Shown here: positions 39,991 to 48,053 of the stretch, piece by piece | How positions within the stretch are numbered: position 1 is the stretch's first letter | How the letters are laid out: every line of letters starts with the position of its first letter | From: Candidatus Tayloriibacteriota bacterium | GTDB taxonomy: Bacteria > Patescibacteria > Paceibacteria > UBA9973 > UBA6065 | Reading direction: 5' to 3' | Length of the DNA stretch: 64,000 nt | NCBI GenBank assembly: GCA_016215405.1 | Contig: JACRJQ010000007.1 | Location: 1-64,000 of the forward strand | Notes under the pieces: generated by a model | Database searches by the model: none | What the model was told of the DNA's origin: nothing | Seen by the model: the letters and a program-made list of their open reading frames with translations, nothing else | Translations under genes and position numbers: made by a program

Positions 39991-41694
39991 TTAAATCTTC
40001 GTCAACGTGTATATCTCCCCTGCTATATCGCGACCTCTCTGTTCGATTGCAAGTCGCCAATCAATGTTGAATATATCCTTGTACTTTGATTCAATTTCCT
40101 TATTAAACTTAAAATGAGAATTTTTATACACTTCTGTACACTTCTTTTCTAAAGGCCAATCACTAGCATTTTGGTTATCATCCGGGTGTAGTAAGGTGAG
40201 ATTTCCAATCAAATGAACATAATCTTTTATCTCTGATTTCCTTAAATTCCACTTTTTTGGGTCTTGGGGCAGGATATGTTCAATTGAAGTTTTTTTGAAT
40301 GTGATTTTTCCTCCATCTTTTGCCTCAATAACTTTCTTAAAAAGAAATTCAGTTAGCTTTGAGTCTGATGTATAAGAAAGATCTGAAACGAAACAATCAA
40401 TGAAACTTTCTCTGTCCTTCGTTAGGTTCTTCAAGGTATCGATAAAATCTTTTGATTTATTTTTTACATCGCAACCGGGAGTTTCTCGAACTATCCTGCA
40501 GTAATTCGCGAAATGTTTTTCATACACAGAAGGACTAAGTATCGAAAATTTAGCCCGCAAGCAAAAATTCCACAGTAAATTTACTATGTCCCTGAATTGG
40601 CCCGGTTTAAATTCCTTGTCTTTCTTGTGTTTTATATAGAGCGCGACCAAAATCTCATAGACTTGTTGATTATCAATTATTTGGTAGTCCACAAGCGCAT
40701 CTCTAACCGTAGTATCTAATCCGTCAAAATAATGACTGAATTGCTTGCTGAAAATAGCGAGATAAAATTTTGAATAATCTCGCAATTGTTGGCAGTAAGC
40801 GACTAAATCACCTTTGTTTCTATTTTTTTGGATTTCTTTTTTTAAGCTTTCATAAAGATCCTTTACAGAAACATATTTATTTTCAGCAATCCATACATGA
40901 CGTAAAAACTTAGTTATCAAATCTGGTGCCACCTTTTCAAAGTCGAGCTCCATTTCATCCCAAATTTGCTCGACATCATCTAAACAACCAAGCTTCTCAG
41001 CATGACCAAAAAGCTGGTTCTTGATTTGATCTGAGACAGATAGACCGAGGCCTTTTGAGTTTAATCCCTCGAATGCGTCGAACACCTCTTTTTCCGAATC
41101 AAGAATTATTGCCACAACCTGAAGTTCTAAGACTTTGTCTATTAGTTCATGCAATTTTTCCAGATCATCACCAATTTTTCCGGTTATTAACTCCTTTAAT
41201 ATTTTGTATGCTCGAATATAAACAAGTTGAGCCTTATCATATTTGACTAGTTTTTCATTGTAACGCCCATCAATGAGATCAGTGAAAACCTGATAATACG
41301 TATTCTTACGTGGCTTTAGGACATAATAATCACCTCGAGTTCTCTTGTCCTTATCTTTAAGAAAATCATCAATCCAAGTGACTTTATCGTGATCTTTTTC
41401 AGGAAGAATTTCCTTCGCTCTATCACGAAGCGCGATTAACATGAGACAGATGGTGGTGAGTCTTTGCTGACCATCAATAATTATCAATCTATTCTCATTG
41501 TCTCCATTACCTAAAACACAAACGATATTTCCGATAAAGTAGGATTTATCATTTGATTCTGTGGCGAAGAAAAAATCAGTCAATTGCTTAGACCCCCACT
41601 TATAAGCTCTCTGAAAATTAGGTACACCAAATTTTTTATATACATCAACTAAAGTTGCAAAACTGTATTCATTAATGTCATGAAATCTTTTCAT
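39991..41694 (-). CDS. GmrSD-like DUF262/DUF1524 nuclease
   Basis: A 567-residue two-domain protein. The N-terminal DUF262 domain has VPNFQRAYKWGSKQL and LIIIDGQQRLTTICLMLIAL, the DGQQR nucleotide-binding motif; the C-terminal DUF1524 domain has TSIEHILPQDPKKWN and HLIGNLTLLHPDDNQNASDW, a His-Asn-type (H-x-x-P, GN) nuclease. Such proteins (GmrSD, SspE, BrxU) attack modified phage DNA. It sits behind the type II system in the same AT-rich block. The modified base it would sense is unknown. Confidence 0.9.
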   Translation of the reverse strand: MKRFHDINEYSFATLVDVYKKFGVPNFQRAYKWGSKQLTDFFFATESNDKSYFIGNIVCVLGNGDNENRLIIIDGQQRLTTICLMLIALRDRAKEILPEKDHDKVTWIDDFLKDKDKRTRGDYYVLKPRKNTYYQVFTDLIDGRYNEKLVKYDKAQLVYIRAYKILKELITGKIGDDLEKLHELIDKVLELQVVAIILDSEKEVFDAFEGLNSKGLGLSVSDQIKNQLFGHAEKLGCLDDVEQIWDEMELDFEKVAPDLITKFLRHVWIAENKYVSVKDLYESLKKEIQKNRNKGDLVAYCQQLRDYSKFYLAIFSKQFSHYFDGLDTTVRDALVDYQIIDNQQVYEILVALYIKHKKDKEFKPGQFRDIVNLLWNFCLRAKFSILSPSVYEKHFANYCRIVRETPGCDVKNKSKDFIDTLKNLTKDRESFIDCFVSDLSYTSDSKLTEFLFKKVIEAKDGGKITFKKTSIEHILPQDPKKWNLRKSEIKDYVHLIGNLTLLHPDDNQNASDWPLEKKCTEVYKNSHFKFNKEIESKYKDIFNIDWRLAIEQRGRDIAGEIYTLTKI

Positions 41695-41762
41695 TTGTAC
41701 GATTTAGGAGTGCTTTCTAATACCTGTATTATATCGATTTCAGGATAAACAAAACATAAAAT

Positions 41763-41788
41763 AAACACCCCAACCGCTTGAGGTGTTT
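41763..41788 (-). terminator. Terminator of the PspC gene
   Basis: 7-bp arms AAACACC / GGTGTTT with a 12-base centre that partly pairs; minus-strand T-run TATTTTATG. The core CACC..CAACCG.TTGAGGTG recurs as a perfect palindrome at 53400-53427. Confidence 0.75.
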
Positions 41789-41808
41789 GGAATGGCTAAA
41801 GATAGGCC

Positions 41809-42000
41809 TTATTTCTCCTCCGGGATGACGAAGGTGGCGATGAGATAGATGAGGGCGCCGGGGAGGAGGCCGGTGACGATCACGACCGCGACCCACACGA
41901 CCCTCAGCACCGTAGGGTCCATGTCGAGATACTCCCCCACACCACCACAAATTCCAGATATCATCCTATTAGTCTTGCTTCTATAGAGCCTTTTATTCAT
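41809..42000 (-). CDS. PspC domain protein
   Basis: A 63-residue stand-alone PspC domain: LYRSKTNRMISGICGGVGEY, DMDPTVLRVVWVAVVIVTGL and a C-terminal helix ending FVIPEEK. PspC proteins are membrane stress sensors or toxin-like factors in the phage-shock response; here no PspA is visible. TAGTAT is 6 bases before the ATG (leaderless). It sits just after the defence island in GC-rich DNA. Confidence 0.93.
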   Translation of the reverse strand: MNKRLYRSKTNRMISGICGGVGEYLDMDPTVLRVVWVAVVIVTGLLPGALIYLIATFVIPEEK

Positions 42001-42006
42001 ATATCC

Positions 42007-42012
42007 ATACTA
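42007..42012 (-). promoter_or_regulatory. -10 box, leaderless PspC start
   Basis: TAGTAT on the minus strand, 6 bases before the ATG at 42000. Confidence 0.65.
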
Positions 42013-42048
42013 CGCGCTGCGAGAGCCCAGGGTTCGAGGCAAAAAAAA

Positions 42049-42076
42049 GCGGCCGGCCCTGGTAAGGGACGGCCGC
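42049..42076 (-). terminator. Terminator of the 42097 gene
   Basis: 12-bp GC-rich arms GCGGCCGGCCCT / AGGGACGGCCGC (one G/A bulge-like mismatch) and eight T on the minus strand. Similar in sequence to the terminator at 42741-42770. Confidence 0.9.
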
Positions 42077-42096
42077 GGTAGAAGCAGGCGCGAAGG

Positions 42097-42663
42097 TCAG
42101 CGCGAAGAGACGAACGCCGGAAGAGCGTTGATCGGGAGACCGGTCCTCGCATCGACCGTCTCGCCCTCGTCGTTGACCGCGAAGAAGCGGCCATAGACCG
42201 TGGCATACGAGAGCAGAGTCTCGAGCTCTTCCGGCGTCTCGACGTCGTCGGCGAGCCGGTAAGGGCGGGAGTCCACGTAGACGATCACGCGGAACATCCC
42301 GGAGGAGGCGCGGATATCGGTCTCGGCGACCATCTCCAGAGGGACGTTCGTCTGAAAGCCGTGGAAGAATTTGTCCTCCCAGCGCAGGGGGTTCTTCGGG
42401 TCGTTGCGCGACCCGGTCCGGCGAGCGTTATAGACCTCGTTGAGGCGGTTGCGGAAGGTATCGATGCCTCCGCAGCGCTCCCCGTTGGGGTGCTGGGTGA
42501 CCCAGACTTCCGCGAGCTCGCCGTCCTTGTCTTCGGAGCAGACGAAGGTGGCGGCGATGCGGGCGATCTTCGGGTTCGTGGTGAGGCATTCGACCTTTAC
42601 GGCCGAAGCGGTGAAGTCGTGCTTTCTCGACCTGACGAGGAACAGTATCTTGTCGGCGGGCAT
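42097..42663 (-). CDS. Orphan protein of the W-x-(D/E)-x-F-(F/Y) family, 188 residues
   Basis: A soluble protein starting MPADKILFLVRSRKHDFTAS and containing RWEDKFFHGFQTN, the block also found as EWRESFYGRFSEI (42790 gene) and PWSEKFYDGFSEQ (46021 gene). I do not recognise a named family. The ATG at 42663 is preferred to a GTG at 42708 because the latter lies inside the -10 region. Promoter TTGACA-N16-TAACGT, a leader of about 40 bases without Shine-Dalgarno sequence, and a strong terminator: a monocistronic, probably well-expressed gene. Confidence 0.75.
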   Translation of the reverse strand: MPADKILFLVRSRKHDFTASAVKVECLTTNPKIARIAATFVCSEDKDGELAEVWVTQHPNGERCGGIDTFRNRLNEVYNARRTGSRNDPKNPLRWEDKFFHGFQTNVPLEMVAETDIRASSGMFRVIVYVDSRPYRLADDVETPEELETLLSYATVYGRFFAVNDEGETVDARTGLPINALPAFVSSR

Positions 42664-42706
42664 ATCGGGATATGGTTGAGGGTGGGACGTTGCAGGGCTC
42701 GATACC

Positions 42707-42734
42707 ACGTTACGCCACAGGGCCTTTTTGTCAA
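42707..42734 (-). promoter_or_regulatory. Promoter of the 42097-42663 gene
   Basis: TTGACA (42734-42729), 16 bases, TAACGT (42712-42707) on the minus strand. Confidence 0.8.
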
Positions 42735-42740
42735 TAAAAA

Positions 42741-42770
42741 CGCGGCTGGCCCTGGTGAGGGACAGCCGCG
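42741..42770 (-). terminator. Terminator of the 42790 gene
   Basis: 13-bp arms CGCGGCTG-CCCT / AGGG-CAGCCGCG, then TTTTTATTG on the minus strand. Near-copy of the 42049-42076 terminator. Confidence 0.9.
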
Positions 42771-42789
42771 ACGGAAACAGGCGCGAGGC

Positions 42790-43143
42790 CTAGCGATCGC
42801 TCGATACGAGCGTGGGCGAAGCGGGCTTTTCAACCACGAATGCGGTCTCGGAGATCTCCGAGAAGCGGCCGTAGAACGACTCGCGCCATTCGCCGTCGCC
42901 CGGGGCGCGAGAGGCGTGAAAGACGAGGGTCCGGTCGTCCTCGCCCTCCTTTGGCAGATTAGGACGATCCCCCACGACCTCGTGGACCGAGACGTGAGTG
43001 AGGGCGGAGAGCCGGTCCCTTATGAGGTTTTTGGCCTCGACGCGGGCGAGCCGGGGATCGGAGGTGTCGAGATTGATCCGGACGAAACATCCCTTCAAAG
43101 GGACGGCGCTTACAGACGCTACCACATAGCGATTGTTGTGCAT
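42790..43143 (-). CDS. Orphan protein of the W-x-(D/E)-x-F-(F/Y) family, 117 residues
   Basis: A soluble protein beginning MHNNRYVVASVSAVPLKGCF with DPRLARVEAKNLIRDRLSAL (compare PVEALRRARSYRSDPAASKI in the 46021 product) and EWRESFYGRFSEISETAFVV. Unknown family; likely a paralogue of the 42097 and 46021 products. Promoter TTGACA-N16-TAGCTT is identical in both hexamers to that of the 46021 gene. C/A-rich leader of about 35 bases, no Shine-Dalgarno sequence. The stop is followed by GGCCTCGCGC as in 46021 and 51414. Confidence 0.75.
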   Translation of the reverse strand: MHNNRYVVASVSAVPLKGCFVRINLDTSDPRLARVEAKNLIRDRLSALTHVSVHEVVGDRPNLPKEGEDDRTLVFHASRAPGDGEWRESFYGRFSEISETAFVVEKPASPTLVSSDR

Positions 43144-43183
43144 GGATTTAGAAGGCAGGTTCAGAGTTGCAGGCTACCGCACC

Positions 43184-43211
43184 AAGCTACCCCATCCGAG
43201 CGGATTGTCAA
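43184..43211 (-). promoter_or_regulatory. Promoter of the 42790 gene
   Basis: TTGACA (43211-43206), 16 bases, TAGCTT (43189-43184) on the minus strand. Confidence 0.8.
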
Positions 43212-43216
43212 AGAGG

Positions 43217-44260
43217 CTATTCGAGGGGCAAGAACCCCAAGAGGCGCAGGAGGAACGCCGTCGGGAAATCATACCATTTGAAGAAAAACCCCTCGTTCTT
43301 GGGGTCGTAGGGCCGCGCTTCCCTTTTCCACTTCTCGACGATCGTCCGGAGCTCTCCTACCATGGCGGACTCGTGAAAAAAGACACCTGCCTCCATGTTC
43401 ATGTTAAAGGAGAACATGTCGAGGTTCTGCGAGCCGATCATCCCCTCGCGATCGTCGACGAGCATCGCCTTTGCGTGATTCATCCCCCGCAGGAAATAGC
43501 AGGAGGCGCCCATATGGACGAAAGACGAGGCAAAGGAGCGGTTCACGCCGTTTACGAAAGCGTGGTCGGTCGCCTCGGGCATGATGATGTCGACCCTCAC
43601 GCCGCGCAGTATCGCCTGGTGGATACGCGCCAAAAGCCAGCGCGGCGGGAAAAGATAGGGCGTGACGAGGACGATGGACGACTGAGCCTTGTCTATCCTC
43701 TGGGAATAGTAGTTTCTGAATTCATGGCGCCTCTTGCCGAGCCCGTGATCGACGAACCAGAGCTGCGCTCGGCGCAAAGGCCCCGCCTTCGTGTTCTTTT
43801 GGAGTATCTCGCCTTTGCCCCCGCAGTCGCGGTACGCGCGGCTAAACGACCTGATGATCGCTTCGACGACATGCCCCGTGACGCGGACCTGCAGGTCGCG
43901 CCAGCGCGCGTACCTCTTGCCTACGTTTACTCCGCCGACGAACGCCTCCTTTTCGTCTATGACGAGGACCTTTCGATGCATGCGCTGGAAGAAGAAGCTG
44001 CAAAAGAGGACCTCCGCGCCAGCCTCGCGCAGCGCCCCTATCGCCCCGTCGAGCGGATTGAAGCTCCCCACGACGTCGAGGATGACGACCACTCTCACCC
44101 CTCTTTTCGCGGCCCGGGAAAGGGACTCCAAGAATTCGCGACCCTTCTCGTCGCCCCCGACGATATACATCTGAAGGTATGCCGATGCGGTAGCCCTCTC
44201 TATGGCCGCTATCATGCCCTCCCAGGCCTTCTCTGATGTCGTAAAGATACGGTGATCCAT
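43217..44260 (-). CDS. Phospholipase D-like / cardiolipin synthase family protein
   Basis: A 347-residue protein with two HKD motifs: MHRKVLVIDEKEAFVGGVNV and NHAKAMLVDDREGMIGSQNL. This is the soluble core of cardiolipin synthases, without the N-terminal transmembrane helices of ClsA. It resembles ClsB, joining phosphatidylglycerol molecules; another phosphodiester-transfer role is possible. TAATGT stands 7 bases before the ATG, a leaderless start. Confidence 0.92.
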   Translation of the reverse strand: MDHRIFTTSEKAWEGMIAAIERATASAYLQMYIVGGDEKGREFLESLSRAAKRGVRVVVILDVVGSFNPLDGAIGALREAGAEVLFCSFFFQRMHRKVLVIDEKEAFVGGVNVGKRYARWRDLQVRVTGHVVEAIIRSFSRAYRDCGGKGEILQKNTKAGPLRRAQLWFVDHGLGKRRHEFRNYYSQRIDKAQSSIVLVTPYLFPPRWLLARIHQAILRGVRVDIIMPEATDHAFVNGVNRSFASSFVHMGASCYFLRGMNHAKAMLVDDREGMIGSQNLDMFSFNMNMEAGVFFHESAMVGELRTIVEKWKREARPYDPKNEGFFFKWYDFPTAFLLRLLGFLPLE

Positions 44261-44267
44261 AAGGGTT

Positions 44268-44273
44268 ACATTA
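44268..44273 (-). promoter_or_regulatory. -10 box, leaderless PLD gene start
   Basis: TAATGT on the minus strand, 7 bases before the ATG at 44260. Confidence 0.5.
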
Positions 44274-44330
44274 TCTCATACCGACAAAAATAGCATTCTT
44301 CCTTTCCCTTCTTACCCCCCCCCCCGCCGA

Positions 44331-44412
44331 GTCCGCGCTCCTCTGAGCGAGGACATGCCCGAGGAGTAGCCTCCGAGGGATACTTGTACTCCGCAGCGAA
44401 GAGAGCGCGGAC
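44331..44412. repeat. Hairpin-closed element related to the 15.3 kb structured element
   Basis: Perfect 10-bp closing stem GTCCGCGCTC (44331-44340) / GAGCGCGGAC (44403-44412) enclosing a second stem GGAGTA / TACTCC (44363-44368, 44387-44392) and CCTC/GAGG. It is preceded by CTTCTTACCC plus an 11-C run and followed by GGCTAAAAGAAAAG, as at 15.3 kb. No ORF is present in 44261-44472. Confidence 0.55.
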
Positions 44413-44445
44413 CGGCTAAAAGAAAAGTTTTAGTCTTGGATTCTG

Positions 44446-44465
44446 GCTCGGAGGCCGGAAAGACG
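44446..44465 (-). terminator. Terminator of the ABC-F gene, REP-like
   Basis: Stem TTCCGGC / GCCAGAA with one mismatch in the same GGATTC...GAAAGA setting as the hairpin at 15504-15522, followed on the minus strand by a T-rich stretch (CTTTTCTTTTAG). Confidence 0.55.
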
Positions 44466-44472
44466 GAAAAGA

Positions 44473-45924
44473 TTATTTTTCGAGGTCGAGCACCTCATCT
44501 ATCCGTATCTTCTCCACGAACTCCGGGACGTGCGAGACCAGTATCATCGCTCCCTCGTATCTATCGAGAGCTTCGGCGATCACCGGGATATGGCGGAAGT
44601 TTATATGGTTGGTCGGCTCGTCGAGGATAAGGAGCCCTGGCTTTTGGAGGACGAGGCGGGCGAAGGCGACGAGCCCCTTCTGCCCTTCGGAGAGAGCGCC
44701 GATCTTCGTATCCATCATGTCGCCGTGTATGAGAAAGCCCGCCGCGGTCGCGCGGATGTGCTGCTCGATGTGAGTGGCGGAGGCCGAGAGGAGCGATTCA
44801 TATACGGTGTCCTCGAAATTCAGGGTCGAGAAGTCCTGGCGATAGTAGCCGACGCGGACTCCTTCCGAGATCTTCGCCCCTTCGGACGCTCCGGAAGCGA
44901 GGGTCTCGAGGAGGGTCGATTTTCCGATGCCGTTCGGACCCTTAAGGAGGAGGTGCTGCTTGCGCTTGAGCTTTATGCTGCAGGTCCTCTTGGTCGCTTT
45001 GTGGTTCTTTATGACCTTGTACGAGGAGATCTCGATGATAGGCCCTACGAATTCGGGCTGTGACGGGATAGTGAAGGGCCTTATGGTCTTGTCCTCCTTT
45101 CTCACTTCAACGATCTCCTCTTCGAGCTCCTCCGCCTTCTCGCGCATCCTCTTTGCCACAAGGCGCATCTGGCCGCCCTTGTTCGCGAACATGTTGGCCT
45201 GGTCCTTTTTCGCCTGGATCTCCTTTGCGAGGAGCGCGTTCGCGCGATTCTCCTTCTCTATCCTCGCGGTGATGTCCGCGAGCACGTCTTTGTAGTCGCC
45301 TACGTACTGCTCTACCTTCTTCGTATGCACGTCGAGATAGAGGACGCCGTCGGTGAACGAGTTGAGGAAATCCGCATCGTGCGAGATGACGATGACGGTC
45401 CTGTCATATCCTTTGAGGAACGCGGTGAGGTGCTCGATACCCGCCTTGTCGAGGTTGTTCGTAGGCTCGTCGAGGAGGAGTATGTCGGGATGCTGGATGA
45501 GGGCCGAGGCGAGGAGGAGGCGCGCCTGCTGACCGCCGGAGAACGACCTGACGATGCGGTCTTTGGGCGCGTGGAAGTTGACGGCCTCGAGCGCGAGGTC
45601 GATGCGCGGATCGATGTCATAGACCTTTTCCGTAAAGCACTTAAGGAAGAAATCGCGCACCGTAAGGTCGAGCTCTCCGCGCGGAATGACCTGTCGGGAT
45701 ATCGCTATGGTAAGGCCGCGACCGGTGCTTATCGATCCTGATTCGGGCTTGAGCGCTCCCGTGATAAGAGAGAAGATGGTCGATTTTCCGGCGCCGTTCT
45801 GACCCATGATCGTGACCTTCGAACCGCGGCGCACCGAAAAGTCCGCCTCGTCGAGGATGGGATGGTTGTGCCCGTAATTGAAGGACACCTCGTCGAATCT
45901 AAGGACTACGTCTCCGGCTGCCAT
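44473..45924 (-). CDS. ABC-F family ATP-binding protein
   Basis: A 483-residue soluble protein with two ABC ATPase domains and no membrane part. Domain 1: VTIMGQNGAGKSTIFSL, RSFSGGQQARLLLAS, DILLLDEPTNNLD. A charged linker (NRANALLAKEIQAKKDQANM) lies between. Domain 2: HLLLKGPNGIGKSTLLETL, ALSEGQKGLVAFARL, LLILDEPTNHINF. ABC-F proteins act on the ribosome E site as translation or antibiotic-protection factors. Signature motifs are slightly divergent (LSEGQ in domain 2). Confidence 0.94.
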   Translation of the reverse strand: MAAGDVVLRFDEVSFNYGHNHPILDEADFSVRRGSKVTIMGQNGAGKSTIFSLITGALKPESGSISTGRGLTIAISRQVIPRGELDLTVRDFFLKCFTEKVYDIDPRIDLALEAVNFHAPKDRIVRSFSGGQQARLLLASALIQHPDILLLDEPTNNLDKAGIEHLTAFLKGYDRTVIVISHDADFLNSFTDGVLYLDVHTKKVEQYVGDYKDVLADITARIEKENRANALLAKEIQAKKDQANMFANKGGQMRLVAKRMREKAEELEEEIVEVRKEDKTIRPFTIPSQPEFVGPIIEISSYKVIKNHKATKRTCSIKLKRKQHLLLKGPNGIGKSTLLETLASGASEGAKISEGVRVGYYRQDFSTLNFEDTVYESLLSASATHIEQHIRATAAGFLIHGDMMDTKIGALSEGQKGLVAFARLVLQKPGLLILDEPTNHINFRHIPVIAEALDRYEGAMILVSHVPEFVEKIRIDEVLDLEK

Positions 45925-45968
45925 AAGACTGATAGAGTACCTTAAAACTCGCGGATTTCAAAGAAAAA

Positions 45969-45992
45969 GTCCTCTGCGGCGAAGCAGAGGAC
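45969..45992 (-). terminator. Terminator of the 46021 gene
   Basis: Perfect 9-bp arms GTCCTCTGC / GCAGAGGAC with a 6-base loop and TTTTTCTTT on the minus strand. Confidence 0.9.
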
Positions 45993-46020
45993 GCGAGACA
46001 TTCCCGAAAGGCGCGAGGCC

Positions 46021-46434
46021 TTAGGGCTTGAGGTGCGAGCCTACGGGAGGCTTTTCCGTAAAGCTACCGTAGCCCTGGATGCTCCCGGGCATCTCGGCCG
46101 GGGATGGGGCGGCGCCTTCGTCGCCCTGTTCGGAGAATCCGTCGTAGAACTTCTCGGACCAGGGCCCTTGCCGGCCGTTAAAGGCGATGTAGACCGCGGT
46201 CCGGACCTTGGGACTCGGGTCGCCGCAGAGGAAATGGGCGAAGCTCTGGTCGCCGCCGTCAGGGATGCGGTGCAAGATGATCTGGGAGATCTTCGACGCC
46301 GCGGGGTCGGACCGGTAGGAGCGCGCCCTGCGGAGCGCTTCGACGGGGTCGGAGCCCAGAGGGACGGGCATGACCGAGGTCGGAGAGAGGCTCTGCAGGT
46401 TCGGGAAGACGAGGAGCAGGTATTGAGCGTTCAT
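46021..46434 (-). CDS. Orphan protein of the W-x-(D/E)-x-F-(F/Y) family, 137 residues
   Basis: A soluble protein beginning MNAQYLLLVFPNLQSLSPTS, with IILHRIPDGGDQSFAHFLCG, TAVYIAFNGRQGPWSEKFYD and a Pro/Gly-rich end. The PWSEKFYDGFSEQ block is shared with the 42097 and 42790 products. It has no recognised family. Its promoter (TTGACA-N16-TAGCTT), C/A-rich leader without Shine-Dalgarno sequence, post-stop GGCCTCGCGCC and strong terminator repeat the same transcription-unit design. Confidence 0.75.
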   Translation of the reverse strand: MNAQYLLLVFPNLQSLSPTSVMPVPLGSDPVEALRRARSYRSDPAASKISQIILHRIPDGGDQSFAHFLCGDPSPKVRTAVYIAFNGRQGPWSEKFYDGFSEQGDEGAAPSPAEMPGSIQGYGSFTEKPPVGSHLKP

Positions 46435-46466
46435 GTAAGGAAGATACGGGGTTGAGACTCCCCCTC

Positions 46467-46494
46467 AAGCTACTCCAGGGAGGGGTTTTGTCAA
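46467..46494 (-). promoter_or_regulatory. Promoter of the 46021 gene
   Basis: TTGACA (46494-46489), 16 bases, TAGCTT (46472-46467) on the minus strand. Confidence 0.8.
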
Positions 46495-46497
46495 ACG

Positions 46498-46531
46498 AAA
46501 GCCGCGCGGGCCGTAAGGCCCGCGCGGCTTT
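46498..46531 (-). terminator. Terminator of the DEAD-box gene
   Basis: Perfect 15-bp arms AAAGCCGCGCGGGCC / GGCCCGCGCGGCTTT around GTAA. It overlaps the -35 side of the next promoter. Confidence 0.85.
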
Positions 46532-46538
46532 CCCCTCA

Positions 46539-47954
46539 TTACATCGCGCCCTTTCGGAATACGCGCCTGTAGCCCGTGCCTATCGACTTTGTCGTAGACT
46601 TGTCGGTCTTAAGAGGGCGTGGATATTTAGAATTGAATCCGCCCGATCGCTTCGGACCGCGGGAGAACCCGCCGCCCGCAGAAGCGCTCGCCTGAGGCCT
46701 GCTCCCCTGGTACCCGCCGCTACGGCCTCCGCTAAAGCCTCCCCTGCCCCTGCCTCCGCTGAATCCGCCCCTATACGAAGGGCGAGAGCTAGAAGAGTAG
46801 GACGACATGGCCGCGCCTTCGTGGCTTCGCGTAGGGATAGGCTTTTTCATGAGCTTTTCGATGTCCATGATGTCGCGCTTCTGGTCGGGAGTGGCGAACG
46901 AGATCGCCTTGCCTGCCTTTCCGGCGCGGCCAGTGCGGCCGATGCGGTGGACGTAGTCTTCGGCCTGCTCGGGAAGGTCGTAGTTGACGACAACCGCGAT
47001 ATCTTTGACGTCGATGCCGCGAGCGGCGATGTCGGTCGCGACGAGGACCTGGTATTTATGCCTCTTGAAGCCGTCGAGGGCCTCGCGCCTCTGGCCCAAA
47101 GAGCGGTTCGAGTGGATCTCGGCCGAGGTGACGCCGACGTTGCGGAGGTCTTCCGCGACGTTCTTGGCGCCGTGCTTCGTCCTCGTGAACACGATGACGG
47201 GCTCTCCCGGATGCTCGCCGATTATCTTTGCGAGAAGGGAGAATTTCGAGCGCCTCTCTACGACGACCATCTCCTGCTCGACCTTCTCGGCAGCCGTACC
47301 CGCAGGCGCGACCTCGATCCTCAAAGGAAGGGCCATATGCTCTATCGCGAGCCGAGCGATCGCTTCGGGCATGGTCGCGGAGAAGAGCATGGTCTGGCGC
47401 TCCTTCGGCACCTGCTTCACGATCTCCTTTATCTGAGGCATGAATCCGATGTCGAACATATGGTCGGCCTCGTCGAGGACGAGGATGGTGACGTAGTCGA
47501 GCTTTATCGTCCCCTGCTCGAGGTGGTCGATAAGGCGTCCCGGCGTCGCGATGACGACGTCAGGCTTGTATTTGAGGTTTCGGATCTGGCGACCGATCGG
47601 CTCGCCGCCGATAAGCACCGCCGCCTTTATGCCGAGGGGGCCTCCGACCTTGTCGAAGGTCTCGTGCACCTGGAGCGCGAGCTCGCGGGTAGGCAAAAGG
47701 ATGAGAGCGAGGGCGCCCTGGGTGAGTATCCTCTGGATTATCGGGATGCCGAACGCGAGGGTCTTGCCGGTACCCGTCTGGGCGATGCCTATGATGTCCT
47801 TGCCTTCGATCCCCGTAGGGACCACCTTATGCTGGATGGGCGTAGGAGTCTCGAATCCCTGCCTCTCGAGTATGGCGAGTATCTTTGGGTCTATTCCTAA
47901 ATCGCTGAAGCGAGGGGCTTCGTTAGAAGCCTCTGTCTGTTTTATTGGTGTCAT
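46539..47954 (-). CDS. DEAD-box RNA helicase
   Basis: A 471-residue DEAD-box helicase: Q motif FSDLGIDPKILAILERQGFE...PTPIQ, GIAQTGTGKTLAFGIPI (Walker A), PTRELALQV, VLDEADHMFDIGF (DEAD), SATMPEAI, and YVHRIGRTGRAGKAG. The last 80 residues are Gly/Arg/Ser-rich (GGFSGGRGRGGFSGGRSGGY), an RNA-binding tail. The family remodels RNA, often in the cold. Promoter TTGACT-N17-TATAAT gives a leader of about 95 bases with an ACTGG-AGAA-CCAGT hairpin, a layout often linked to cold control. Confidence 0.95.
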   Translation of the reverse strand: MTPIKQTEASNEAPRFSDLGIDPKILAILERQGFETPTPIQHKVVPTGIEGKDIIGIAQTGTGKTLAFGIPIIQRILTQGALALILLPTRELALQVHETFDKVGGPLGIKAAVLIGGEPIGRQIRNLKYKPDVVIATPGRLIDHLEQGTIKLDYVTILVLDEADHMFDIGFMPQIKEIVKQVPKERQTMLFSATMPEAIARLAIEHMALPLRIEVAPAGTAAEKVEQEMVVVERRSKFSLLAKIIGEHPGEPVIVFTRTKHGAKNVAEDLRNVGVTSAEIHSNRSLGQRREALDGFKRHKYQVLVATDIAARGIDVKDIAVVVNYDLPEQAEDYVHRIGRTGRAGKAGKAISFATPDQKRDIMDIEKLMKKPIPTRSHEGAAMSSYSSSSRPSYRGGFSGGRGRGGFSGGRSGGYQGSRPQASASAGGGFSRGPKRSGGFNSKYPRPLKTDKSTTKSIGTGYRRVFRKGAM

Positions 47955-48053
47955 ATTTTATTGCGTGACCCGAATCCGACAAGTCACATAAATATGACGA
48001 GAGAATCAAATCACTGGTTCTCCAGTAATGAGGAGAATTAACGCTGTTTTAGA

